8,651 bases of DNA. Source: Patescibacteria group bacterium (GTDB lineage Bacteria > Patescibacteriota > Patescibacteriia > S139-126). Below, one piece after another: positions 1 to 6,564 of the stretch (positions are counted from its first letter, which is position 1; every line of letters starts with the position of its first letter). The position numbers were made by a program, and so were the translations under genes. The notes under the pieces were generated by a model that saw only the letters and a program-made list of their open reading frames with translations, did no database searches and was not told the DNA's origin. The stretch covers positions 1-8,651 of the forward strand of contig WFTD01000045.1 in the NCBI GenBank assembly GCA_015485755.1. The letters run 5' to 3'.

Positions 1-1376
1 CACTAACAGTTCGCCGTATTCTTTACTTGTCATTTGCTGCTGTTTTTATAATAGCGGCTCCCATCCTAGTCCTTTATGCCGCTGGTTATCGCTTTAATTT
101 TTACAAAAAAAAGATTGAAAAAACCGGCAGCTTGTTTATTTCTACCATCCCCCCCACTGTAAACATAAAAATAAATAACACTTTTTTAGCTGACCAAACA
201 ACTCCTCTTAAACTAAATTATCTTATGCCCAATGATTATTATGTCACGATCAGCCGCGAAGGGTTTACAACTTGGCAAAAAAAACTAACTGTATATCCGG
301 GCAAAATAACCTTTGCTGAGCATATCTATCTCTTCCAATCAAAGCCAACCTTCCAAAAAGTCTCCCCCCAAAACACTCAATTTTGGATATACAACCCCCG
401 TCTCAATTTTATCCTTTGGCAGGAAAGCGACGGTAACTTTTACCTTTACAATCTTCTGACCAAAAACACAGAAAACTTATTCAAACAACTAACAAAAATA
501 AACCAAAGCGAATGGTCAGACAACTACACCAAACTGATGCTGCTAGCCAATAAATATTTACTAATCTGGGACACCGCTCTCCCCTCGCAAATAATTAAAA
601 TCCCATCCGAGCAAGAATTTATCAACTGCCGCTGGGACCAGGATGATGGCAATACCATTTACTGCCGAGAAAAAAATAAAATTTGGCTAACTACTACCGA
701 TAAGCCCAAGTTTATTTTAGCAGACAATTTTTCCTCTGAAGAAATACTGGACTTTTACAAGCAAGATGGCAATCTTTATCTGATTGTTTACAACCCCAAA
801 ACGTACACAAGTTATTTAAAAATAAAAACAATGGCTGTGCCAAACAAAAAAAACTGGCCCGATTTTATTCTGCCAAGCAGCAGAGGTTATGAATTTATAA
901 ATATTAACGGCAATACAGTCACAATAAAAGACAAACAACTGAAAAGCATTTACCAGCTAAACCTTAGTCGACAAGAAAGTTCATTTAACAATGCTTCACA
1001 AATAATACAAAATGCAATTGATGGCAAATACAACAAAAAGGGGGATTTTGCCTATTTTAATAATTGGGAGGTATGGCTGCTAAAGCAGAACCAAGGCAAG
1101 CTTATTACCAGGCAAACTGATAAAATTATAGATCTTTTTTGGTACCCCTCCAATAATTATCTTGCTGTAATTGAGGAAAATGGCGTAAAAATTATTGAAC
1201 TTGACGATCGTGATAAGCGCAATTACACCCAATTTATCTCACCTTCCCCTCTGCGCAAAGCTGCTCTCAGTAAAAATGGCCGATATATAATCTGGCAATT
1301 TAAAACAGGGGAAATATTTACAGCCCAAATCCTTCCCACCGATCTTGATGTTGCGCTACCCAAACTGAGGCCTTAA
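1..1376 (+). CDS. PEGA-domain, beta-propeller-like membrane-anchored protein (5' partial)
   Basis: The reading frame is open to the left edge; the first complete codon is at base 3. An internal TTG at 27 could start it, but the upstream codons read L-T-V-R-R-I-L-Y, and two arginines before a hydrophobic helix fit the start of a membrane anchor, so I infer the true start lies outside the window. Numbered from the TTG, residues 2-20 are a transmembrane helix. Residues 34-104 resemble a PEGA domain (IPPTVNIKINN, then DYYVTISREGF and a YPGK turn). Residues about 110-440 contain repeated strand-rich units with W-D and W-Y motifs such as LLIWD and DLFWYPSNNYLAVI, suggesting a WD40/TolB-like propeller. 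PEGA domains are known in surface proteins; the exact role here is unknown. It is probably an extracytoplasmic structural or sensing protein. Its last 19 codons overlap the end of convergent rmlA. Confidence 0.8.
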   Translation, partial: LTVRRILYLSFAAVFIIAAPILVLYAAGYRFNFYKKKIEKTGSLFISTIPPTVNIKINNTFLADQTTPLKLNYLMPNDYYVTISREGFTTWQKKLTVYPGKITFAEHIYLFQSKPTFQKVSPQNTQFWIYNPRLNFILWQESDGNFYLYNLLTKNTENLFKQLTKINQSEWSDNYTKLMLLANKYLLIWDTALPSQIIKIPSEQEFINCRWDQDDGNTIYCREKNKIWLTTTDKPKFILADNFSSEEILDFYKQDGNLYLIVYNPKTYTSYLKIKTMAVPNKKNWPDFILPSSRGYEFININGNTVTIKDKQLKSIYQLNLSRQESSFNNASQIIQNAIDGKYNKKGDFAYFNNWEVWLLKQNQGKLITRQTDKIIDLFWYPSNNYLAVIEENGVKIIELDDRDKRNYTQFISPSPLRKAALSKNGRYIIWQFKTGEIFTAQILPTDLDVALPKLRP

Positions 1377-2049
1377 GCAAAGAATCAAAAGTTCCAGCGT
1401 CAAACCACTCCCCTTTTATAATCCTAACATCAAGTTCGCCCGATTCTAAAAATTTATTATTAATATCAGTAATTTCAATCTCGCCTCTTGCTGACGGTTT
1501 GAGGTTTTTAGCAAACTCAACTACTCTGTTGTCATAAAGGTAAAGCCCGGTTACGCAATAATTGCTTTTGGGAGTTGTTGGCTTTTCTTCAATAGACAAA
1601 GCTTTACCCTGGCGATCAAATTCCACCACACCATAACGCTGAGGATCAGGCACTTCTTTGGCAAAGACCCGACCACCGCTGCTAAAACTTTTTATATGTT
1701 CAGACAGGTCTTCTGTAAAAATATTATCTCCCAATATCATCACCACATTATCATCGCCAATAAAATCTTCGCCAATAATAAAAGCATCAGCCAGTCCTCG
1801 CGGCTCCTCTTGAATTTCATAAACAAAATTAGCACCAAATTTTTTACCTGACCCTAATAAATGCAAAAAATGGCCGGCATAATCCGGCGCAATAATTATT
1901 AAAATATCTTTTACCCCTGCTTTGAGCAAAGTATACAAGGGATAAAAAATCATTGGCTTATTGTAAACTGGCAATAATTGTTTGCTAGTTACAGCTGTTA
2001 GCGGCAATAAACGGGTAGCTCTGCCTCCTGCCAAAATAATACCTTTCAT
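1318..2049 (-). CDS. rmlA: Glucose-1-phosphate thymidylyltransferase, short form
   Basis: RmlA joins glucose-1-phosphate and dTTP to make dTDP-glucose and pyrophosphate, the first step of dTDP-L-rhamnose synthesis in the cytoplasm. The 243-residue product begins MKGIILAGG and carries the nucleotide-binding signature GGRATRLLPLT (8-18), the SKQLLPVYNKP segment (22-32), the metal-binding GDN (107-109), a VTGLYLYD segment and ARGEIEITDIN near the C-terminus. It ends soon after GTFDSLLKAS, so it lacks roughly the last 45-50 residues of the usual ~290-residue enzymes. The missing part contributes to effector binding in long forms, so regulation may differ. A TTG nine bases upstream is also in frame, but the ATG at 2049 gives the canonical start and sits 10 bases after AAGGAAG, the only good Shine-Dalgarno match here. 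It is the last gene of the operon and follows the Nudix stop by five bases. Confidence 0.93.
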   Translation of the reverse strand: MKGIILAGGRATRLLPLTAVTSKQLLPVYNKPMIFYPLYTLLKAGVKDILIIIAPDYAGHFLHLLGSGKKFGANFVYEIQEEPRGLADAFIIGEDFIGDDNVVMILGDNIFTEDLSEHIKSFSSGGRVFAKEVPDPQRYGVVEFDRQGKALSIEEKPTTPKSNYCVTGLYLYDNRVVEFAKNLKPSARGEIEITDINNKFLESGELDVRIIKGEWFDAGTFDSLLKASVWVAQHQDRWEGFGL

Positions 2050-2054
2050 ATTAA

Positions 2055-2507
2055 TCAATCTTCCTTAATTAAGGGAAATTTCAAACTAGATGGGGCTGAT
2101 AGTTGGGTTCTGATAACGACATTGGGATATTTTTGTAGATAATCTTGGATTCTTTCGTAATTTTTATCAGGCAACTTCTCTGGAAGTTTGTCCAAAGGAA
2201 AAAACTCAGCCGTTTGATAATCACCGCCAACTTTTATTTCCTGCGAAGGGTCAATTAACTTAACCTCAAACAAAACCACTAATTCATTCTGGATTGGCTT
2301 AGAATAAAGGCCAATAACGTTTATTATCTTAATGTCAAGACCTAACTTCTCTCTGATATGACGCATAACCGCCTCGTCAATTGTCTCGCCCAGGCTAACC
2401 TCTCCACCCGGCAACCTCCACATATCCCGATCCTTCCTTTTTACCAGTAAAATTTTATTGTCCCTTATTGCAATCGCATTGACCGCTAAAGTAAAATCGT
2501 GTGCCAT
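2055..2507 (-). CDS. Nudix-fold protein with degenerate Nudix box
   Basis: Nudix proteins hydrolyse nucleoside diphosphates linked to another group. This 150-residue protein has the family layout: an N-terminal strand region (AVNAIAIRDNKILLVKR), then WRLPGGEVSLGE leading into the Nudix box. The box consensus is G-x5-E-x7-R-E-U-x-E-E-x-G-U. Here G35, E41, R49, E53 and G56 fit, but position 50 is His instead of Glu and position 54 is Lys instead of Glu. In MutT the corresponding residues are the general base and a magnesium ligand, so activity may be weak, altered or lost. The gene lies four bases after rmlD and five before rmlA, so it is co-transcribed with the rhamnose genes. Possible roles are clean-up of nucleotide by-products, nucleotide-sugar hydrolysis or a non-catalytic ligand-binding function. 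There is no Shine-Dalgarno sequence before the ATG. The fold call is firm; the substrate is unknown. Confidence 0.85.
   Translation of the reverse strand: MAHDFTLAVNAIAIRDNKILLVKRKDRDMWRLPGGEVSLGETIDEAVMRHIREKLGLDIKIINVIGLYSKPIQNELVVLFEVKLIDPSQEIKVGGDYQTAEFFPLDKLPEKLPDKNYERIQDYLQKYPNVVIRTQLSAPSSLKFPLIKED
2060..2066 (-). promoter_or_regulatory. Shine-Dalgarno sequence of rmlA
   Basis: AAGGAAG on the minus strand ends 10 bases before the rmlA ATG at 2049 and decides this start over the in-frame TTG at 2058, which would be only one base away. It is the only convincing Shine-Dalgarno match before any gene in the window. It lies in the last codons of the Nudix gene. Confidence 0.6.
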
Positions 2508-2511
2508 ATTT

Positions 2512-3363
2512 TTATTTATTTAATAAATATTCCTTAACTGCCGCTTGCCAATCTCGTAAATAAGGAAATTTAGTGCTATTTAAAATACCGTAATGGGGGC
2601 GTTTAGCAATGGTCGCAAAATCAGAACTAGAACACGGTTCTATTTTAGCATTATTGCCGCTAATTTGCAACACATAACTAGCCAAATCATACCAGCTGGC
2701 AACACCATTATTTACCAAATGATAAACCCCCAAAGGGTATTTATCCAGCAAGTGAAAAATTCCCATCGCTAAATCATAAGTGTAGGTTGGATGGCCAAAT
2801 TGATCATTGACAACTTTCAAGGGGTGGTTGGAACTAGCCTTTTGCAAAATAGTTTCAATAAAATTTACCCCCCGAGGCTTGCCTCTTTGTTTAGCCCGGC
2901 CAAATAACCAAGAAGTGCGGACAATATAAAAATCAGCGTCAGACTCAATCAAAACCTTTTCGCCTTGCCACTTAGTCCAGCCATAAAAATTAATCGGATG
3001 AGGCGTGTCATCCTCATTATAACCATTCTTATTATTGCCAGAAAAAACTTGCTCTGTGCTAATTTGAACTAAAATAGCGCCAATCTTTTTTGCTGCTTCC
3101 GCCAAAAAAGCAACTGCTTGATGATTGATCCTATCAGCCAAATCTCTATTGCTCTCAGCTCCATCAACATTAGTATAAGCAGCTGAGTTGATGATAATGT
3201 CAGGGGCAAGGGTGGCTATCTTATCCAAAACGGCTTTTCTATCTGTTATATCCAAATCGTTTTTATTCCACAAAACTGGATTGAGTTGAGCAAATACAAT
3301 ACCCAGATCGGTTCCCAACATCCCTCTTGCTCCTAAAATAAGAATCTTTTTAGCGCCAATCAT
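2512..3363 (-). CDS. rmlD: dTDP-4-dehydrorhamnose reductase
   Basis: RmlD carries out the last step of the pathway, NAD(P)H-dependent reduction of dTDP-4-dehydro-L-rhamnose to dTDP-L-rhamnose. From the chosen start the protein has 283 residues, the usual family length. It shows the Rossmann motif GARGMLG (G11, G14, G17), NSAAYTNVD (59-67), S102-T103 and the catalytic pair Y127-x3-K131 in FYGWTKWQGE. The common STDYVF motif reads STEQVF. Later segments (VVNDQFGHPTYTYDLA, GVYHLVNNG) also match the family. An in-frame ATG exists 33 bases upstream, at 3396. I prefer 3363 because it starts directly before the KKILILGARG strand and its ATG overlaps the rmlB stop as ATGA, a typical coupled-translation arrangement. 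No Shine-Dalgarno sequence precedes either start. Confidence 0.93.
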   Translation of the reverse strand: MIGAKKILILGARGMLGTDLGIVFAQLNPVLWNKNDLDITDRKAVLDKIATLAPDIIINSAAYTNVDGAESNRDLADRINHQAVAFLAEAAKKIGAILVQISTEQVFSGNNKNGYNEDDTPHPINFYGWTKWQGEKVLIESDADFYIVRTSWLFGRAKQRGKPRGVNFIETILQKASSNHPLKVVNDQFGHPTYTYDLAMGIFHLLDKYPLGVYHLVNNGVASWYDLASYVLQISGNNAKIEPCSSSDFATIAKRPHYGILNSTKFPYLRDWQAAVKEYLLNK

Positions 3364-4340
3364 ATTGCCCGAGACAATAATTTTTGCCACCACCATTCAT
3401 TTTGCTTGTACCAAGCAACTGTCTTCTCCAGCCACCTGTCAAAATCATATTCCGGCTCCCAGCCTAATTCATTTTTGATTTTACTCCAATCAACCGCATA
3501 ACGACGATCATGGCCAGGACGATCTTGAACAAATTCAATCATACTTTCATCTTGACCTAACAAAGCTAACACCTTTTTGGCAACTGTCAAATTATTTATA
3601 TCCTCTGTCATACCGCCAATACAGTAAGTCTCCCCCACCTTTCCCTGTCTAATAACTAAATCAATTGCCCGACAATGATCCTCAACATAAAGCCAATCAC
3701 GCACATACAAGCCATCGCCATAAATAGGAATCTTTTGGCCGCGCAATAAATTGGTAATCAACAAAGGTAAAAATTTTTCCGGATATTGGAATGGCCCAAA
3801 ATTATTGGAACAATTGGTAATAGTATAAGAAAGTCCATAAGTGCGGCCATAAGACCGCACTAAATGGTCAGAGGCTGCTTTAGAAGCGCTGTAAGGAGAG
3901 TGAGGATCATAGGGAGTCTGCTCATTAAATTTTTCACCTGAATCAAGGTCTAAAGACCCAAAAACCTCATCTGTAGAAACATGGTGGAAATGCTTGACTT
4001 TATTCCGCAAGACAGCGTCAAGTAATACCTGGGTGCCCACCACATTTGTCTCAACAAAAACTGCTGGGCCAGTAATTGACCTATCAACATGGCTTTCAGC
4101 GGCAAAGTGCACAACTAAATCTACCTCTGGTAAAATTTTATCCAATAATCCAGCATCTCTAATATCGCCTTTAACAAAATGATAATTGGGTAAATTATCT
4201 ACAGCGCGCAAATTATCTAAATTGCCAGCATAAGTCAATTTGTCCAAATTGATGATAGTGTCAGACGGATAATTATCAAGCCAATATTTAATAAAATTAG
4301 CACCAATAAACCCTGCTCCGCCTGTAACTAAAACCTTCAT
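3360..4340 (-). CDS. rmlB: dTDP-glucose 4,6-dehydratase
   Basis: RmlB converts dTDP-glucose to dTDP-4-dehydro-6-deoxyglucose using a tightly bound NAD+, the second step of dTDP-L-rhamnose synthesis. The 326-residue protein is an extended short-chain dehydrogenase/reductase. It has the NAD-binding GGAGFIGANF (7-16), GDIRD (58-62), FAAESHVDRSI (79-89), the STDEVFG segment with catalytic T123-D124-E125, and Y150-x3-K154 in YSASKAASDH. NCSNNFGPFQYPEKF (176-190) and DRPGHDRRYA are family hallmarks. All active-site residues expected of RmlB are present, which separates it from other sugar epimerases. The start is one base after the HIT stop codon; the TGA stop overlaps the rmlD ATG. The C-terminus has an unusual run of tryptophans (NEWWWQ). 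There is no Shine-Dalgarno sequence. Confidence 0.96.
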   Translation of the reverse strand: MKVLVTGGAGFIGANFIKYWLDNYPSDTIINLDKLTYAGNLDNLRAVDNLPNYHFVKGDIRDAGLLDKILPEVDLVVHFAAESHVDRSITGPAVFVETNVVGTQVLLDAVLRNKVKHFHHVSTDEVFGSLDLDSGEKFNEQTPYDPHSPYSASKAASDHLVRSYGRTYGLSYTITNCSNNFGPFQYPEKFLPLLITNLLRGQKIPIYGDGLYVRDWLYVEDHCRAIDLVIRQGKVGETYCIGGMTEDINNLTVAKKVLALLGQDESMIEFVQDRPGHDRRYAVDWSKIKNELGWEPEYDFDRWLEKTVAWYKQNEWWWQKLLSRAI

Positions 4341-4341
4341 C

Positions 4342-4752
4342 TTATTGCAGGTAAGATCTTATTTTTTTACCGACATCTTCCATCTCTCCCTCAGCGTAAG
4401 ACGACCCCTCCCACATCTTTAAGTTGTCATACTCAAACCGAGGAATAATATGAAAATGCAGATGATAAACTACTTGGCCAGCCGCCGCGCCGTTATTCAC
4501 CCCCAAATTAAAACCATCAGCTCCGACTCCTCGCTTTATTGATGGAGCGATTTTTTTAACTGCTGAAATCAAATCAGCTAGCACCTCATCTGGTGTATCT
4601 AGTATATCCTTAAAATGCTGTTTGGGTATTACCAGTGTATGCCCTTTGGTAATTGGCGAAATGTCCAAAAAAGCAACCACTTTATCATCTTCATAAATTT
4701 TTTCCGCTGGCACATCACCAACAACTATTTTGCAAAAAATACAATCAGTCAT
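4342..4752 (-). CDS. HIT-family nucleotide hydrolase/transferase (Hint-like)
   Basis: HIT (histidine triad) proteins hydrolyse or transfer nucleotides bound through a phosphoramidate or phosphoanhydride; the bacterial Hint-like branch acts on AMP conjugates. The 136-residue product starts MTDCIFCKIV, the usual N-terminus of this branch, and carries HLHFH (97-101), the triad in which H99 should be the nucleophile. C4 and C7, with H46 and H97, match the zinc site found in many relatives. FLDISPITKGHTLVIPK (28-44) is also typical. An in-frame start 27 bases upstream would add MILIIKFII, which relatives lack and which overlaps the preceding gene, so I reject it. The gene lies 10 bases after the rmlC-like gene and one base before rmlB. 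Its presence inside a rhamnose operon is unusual; it may be a housekeeping passenger or serve nucleotide turnover. Confidence 0.92.
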   Translation of the reverse strand: MTDCIFCKIVVGDVPAEKIYEDDKVVAFLDISPITKGHTLVIPKQHFKDILDTPDEVLADLISAVKKIAPSIKRGVGADGFNLGVNNGAAAGQVVYHLHFHIIPRFEYDNLKMWEGSSYAEGEMEDVGKKIRSYLQ

Positions 4753-4762
4753 AATTATAAAC

Positions 4763-5281
4763 TTAATTATTAAAATCAATTAGCATATTTTTATCTATGG
4801 TATGCTCATCTCTTGTCCAATCAAAGCCAATTTTAGCATCATCATAAGGCAAGCGCTCTTCATCTGGACTGTCTGGATTATAATGCCTGGTAGTATGGTA
4901 AAAGAGTGTCACTGGATCAGCTGAAATAACTTTATAGCCGTGCGCTACCCCTTTGGGAATGAGAATTAATTTGTAATTATCTTTTCCGGCAAAAATAACA
5001 TTGGTTTCACCGTAAGTGGGTGAATCCTCCCGCAAATCATACAAAACAACCATTGCTTTACCTGTTGCCACAAACCACAAATCATCTTGATAATTGTGAT
5101 AATGCCAAGCTTTAATCGTGCCCGCGTAAGCAACCGTCATTGTTGACTGTCCAAATCTTTCTAATAAATTATCATCATCTCGCAAAACCTCAATCAAAAA
5201 TCCCGGCTTGCTTACATCCTCATCTCTGTCAGGAATATCTTGGTGCACTACTAACCGCTTAATTTTTACTCCCTCAATCAT
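4763..5281 (-). CDS. rmlC: RmlC-like cupin, probable dTDP-4-dehydrorhamnose 3,5-epimerase
   Basis: This 172-residue cupin most likely epimerises C3 and C5 of dTDP-4-dehydro-6-deoxyglucose, the third step of the pathway. Family features are WHYHNYQDDLWFV (59-71), YDLREDSPTYG (81-91), IPKGVAHGYKV (108-118), TLFYHTTRHYNP (125-136) and DDAKIGFDW (147-155). My hand alignment to classical RmlC matches the catalytic His/Asp dyad to H60 and D148, the second His to H114 and the general-acid Tyr to Y128. The conserved Arg before the catalytic His is Lys57, and the Lys of the QGK motif is Asp67. The protein therefore belongs to a divergent RmlC branch. The function is inferred mainly because rmlA, rmlB and rmlD are in the same operon and this is the only epimerase candidate. 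An alternative is a ketoisomerase or other sugar-nucleotide cupin. No Shine-Dalgarno sequence is seen. Confidence 0.78.
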   Translation of the reverse strand: MIEGVKIKRLVVHQDIPDRDEDVSKPGFLIEVLRDDDNLLERFGQSTMTVAYAGTIKAWHYHNYQDDLWFVATGKAMVVLYDLREDSPTYGETNVIFAGKDNYKLILIPKGVAHGYKVISADPVTLFYHTTRHYNPDSPDEERLPYDDAKIGFDWTRDEHTIDKNMLIDFNN

Positions 5282-5302
5282 AAACTAATTTTAATTATTA
5301 AT

Positions 5303-5331
5303 ATTGTAAACAAAAAAACAGCAAAAAACAA
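5303..5331 (-). promoter_or_regulatory. Candidate internal promoter before the rmlC-like gene
   Basis: The 54-base gap 5282-5335 is the only real gap inside the operon. On the minus strand it holds TTGTTT (5331-5326) and TACAAT (5308-5303) with a 17-base spacer, giving 3/6 and 5/6 consensus matches. A second possible -10, TAAAAT (5293-5288), lies six bases before the ATG and would give a leaderless transcript. Either could let the rhamnose genes be expressed apart from the two membrane proteins. The gap is over 85% A+T, so this is tentative. Confidence 0.35.
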
Positions 5332-5335
5332 ATTT

Positions 5336-5713
5336 TTAAATATGGCGCAATAGCCAGATTGCGCTAGCAGCAGAGGCCAAACCTACCACTACTGCCACAA
5401 TAATCTTTACCCAACCAAATGGCAGAATCAGAGCAACTGCCAAAGCTGTTACAATGCCAACTATTATCACCAATAAGTAATCAAACCAACCTATCTCTAC
5501 TTTTTCCATTTCCTGATCATTATTGTCATTGCCAGATAAAACTAACAAGAAAAAACCGCTAAGCAACGCTAGCAATAAAAACCAGTGGGGAGAAAAATGG
5601 GCTGTAACTATTTTAGGACGCAAGTCTTCCAGTATAATTAAAATTAAAAAATAAAACAAAGACCATTTAAATATCAATTTCAATGCTATAAAAATGTCAC
5701 GATTGGTTATCAT
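5336..5713 (-). CDS. Small four-helix membrane protein, unknown function
   Basis: I do not recognise this 125-residue protein. It is an integral membrane protein with about four predicted helices, at residues 9-28, 44-60, 77-97 and 101-121. They are joined by a polar, acidic loop (61-75, GNDNNDQEMEKVEIG) between helices 2 and 3. The last helix contains the small-residue run GLASAASA, suited to close helix packing. No catalytic motif is visible. Its ATG overlaps the TGA of the preceding gene as ATGA, so the two are very likely translated together and may form a complex. It sits between the anchored 282-residue protein and the rhamnose genes, which suggests a link to surface-glycan export or modification; that is inference only. 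The coding call is supported by tight packing, a clean membrane pattern and strand agreement with its neighbours. Confidence 0.8.
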   Translation of the reverse strand: MITNRDIFIALKLIFKWSLFYFLILIILEDLRPKIVTAHFSPHWFLLLALLSGFFLLVLSGNDNNDQEMEKVEIGWFDYLLVIIVGIVTALAVALILPFGWVKIIVAVVVGLASAASAIWLLRHI

Positions 5714-6558
5714 AAACCTAATTTATTTTTCAATCTATTGATAAAATTTTTCAACTTTATTTGATAATTGTCAGCCGTAATCGGCTCTTTGTACAAAATA
5801 AACTCAACCGATCTAATCTTCAATCGGCCGTTATTTTTGTCCAATCCCGGCGCAGAAACTAAAAACTGATATATATGATCTTGCAACTTTAACTGCTCAG
5901 GTCTAAAAACAGCCTGCGCTCTTCGCCAACCATCAGGCAGAAATTCTGGCGGATAATAAGAAGTTGCCAAAAAATCAAACTTATCCAAATCAACATCCGG
6001 CTGCCATTTAACTGCATTGGACAAGTTCAAATCCGCATCCAAAGCATAAACAACCACTTGGGCCGTCTGAGCTGCGCGCTCAAAATCAGACAAAGTATTT
6101 AACTGCCACAAAATATTTTTTTTGCTTTTGTTTTGGCAAACCCTTACCTTGCCCAACTGGCGGCAAGGCCAATCCAAATTATCAATGTAACTATTTTCTA
6201 CCGGAAACAAAGCCACGCTCCAATTTATACCACCAACTCCCCCTAATTGGATAAGATCCTGCCTATTTGGCTTGTATTCAACTATCATTTTTATTTTTTG
6301 ATATAAACGGGGGATATACAAATCAAAATAAATTGGATCTACCATCACCTCCCAGAAAGCACTATCCCCTTCCGTAAAAACTCCAAGCAAACGCTCCGGC
6401 GGGTAAGGCCCTTGAACAAATTTGCTAGATTCAACTGGAGAATGTCTAATAACCTTAATTCCGGTTGGATTAACATAACTAACAAACAAAAAAACAAGCA
6501 AGACAAAAAGTCCAGCTCCGCTCAAAATATTCAACCACACAAACCAAAACTTTCTCAT
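5710..6558 (-). CDS. Membrane-anchored extracytoplasmic protein, unknown function
   Basis: This 282-residue protein has a basic N-terminus (MRK), one transmembrane helix at about residues 10-28 and a long strand-rich region that should lie outside the membrane. There is no lipobox and no clear signal-peptidase site, so it is probably a signal anchor. Recognisable segments are DPIYFDLYIPRLYQK (74-88), IMVEY-like strands near 90-95, PVENSYIDNLDW (119-130) and YYPPEFLPDGWRR (201-213). From memory, the pattern of a P-x-YFD-x-x-x-PR motif followed by L-x-P-x-EN-x-x-IDNLDW occurs in uncharacterised CPR proteins, but I cannot verify this here. Its only cysteines, C132 and C141, could form a disulphide. 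It is the first gene of the minus-strand operon, with a strong extended -10 directly before its ATG. A carbohydrate-binding or glycan-assembly role would fit the context but is unproven. Confidence 0.82.
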   Translation of the reverse strand: MRKFWFVWLNILSGAGLFVLLVFLFVSYVNPTGIKVIRHSPVESSKFVQGPYPPERLLGVFTEGDSAFWEVMVDPIYFDLYIPRLYQKIKMIVEYKPNRQDLIQLGGVGGINWSVALFPVENSYIDNLDWPCRQLGKVRVCQNKSKKNILWQLNTLSDFERAAQTAQVVVYALDADLNLSNAVKWQPDVDLDKFDFLATSYYPPEFLPDGWRRAQAVFRPEQLKLQDHIYQFLVSAPGLDKNNGRLKIRSVEFILYKEPITADNYQIKLKNFINRLKNKLGL

Positions 6559-6564
6559 ATTTAA

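Larger units (their letters stand above)
1318..6558 (-). other. Eight-gene dTDP-rhamnose operon
   Basis: Eight same-strand genes follow each other with ATGA overlaps (5710-5713, 3360-3363), gaps of 1, 4, 5 and 10 bases, and one gap of 54 bases. Order of transcription: anchored protein, four-helix membrane protein, rmlC-like, HIT, rmlB, rmlD, Nudix, rmlA. No intrinsic terminator is seen inside or at the 3' end, where transcription would run into the convergent PEGA gene. Together the genes encode all four steps from glucose-1-phosphate to dTDP-L-rhamnose. Confidence 0.8.

Noticed and set aside
27..29. TTG at 27 as the start of the PEGA protein
   Set aside because: It falls at the edge of the membrane helix and cuts off two arginines encoded just upstream in the same open frame, so the gene more likely starts outside the window.
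3364..3396. Upstream ATG giving rmlD eleven extra residues
   Set aside because: It would overlap rmlB by 37 bases and add a non-family N-terminus; the ATG at 3363 gives the ATGA coupling and canonical Rossmann start.
3994..4182. Open frame on the plus strand inside rmlB
   Set aside because: It lies wholly antisense to the highly conserved N-terminal half of rmlB, and its product has no recognisable pattern.
5309..5335. T-rich tract on the minus strand after the four-helix gene as an intrinsic terminator
   Set aside because: There is no GC-containing stem before the T runs, only possible A-T pairing, so a terminator is not supported.
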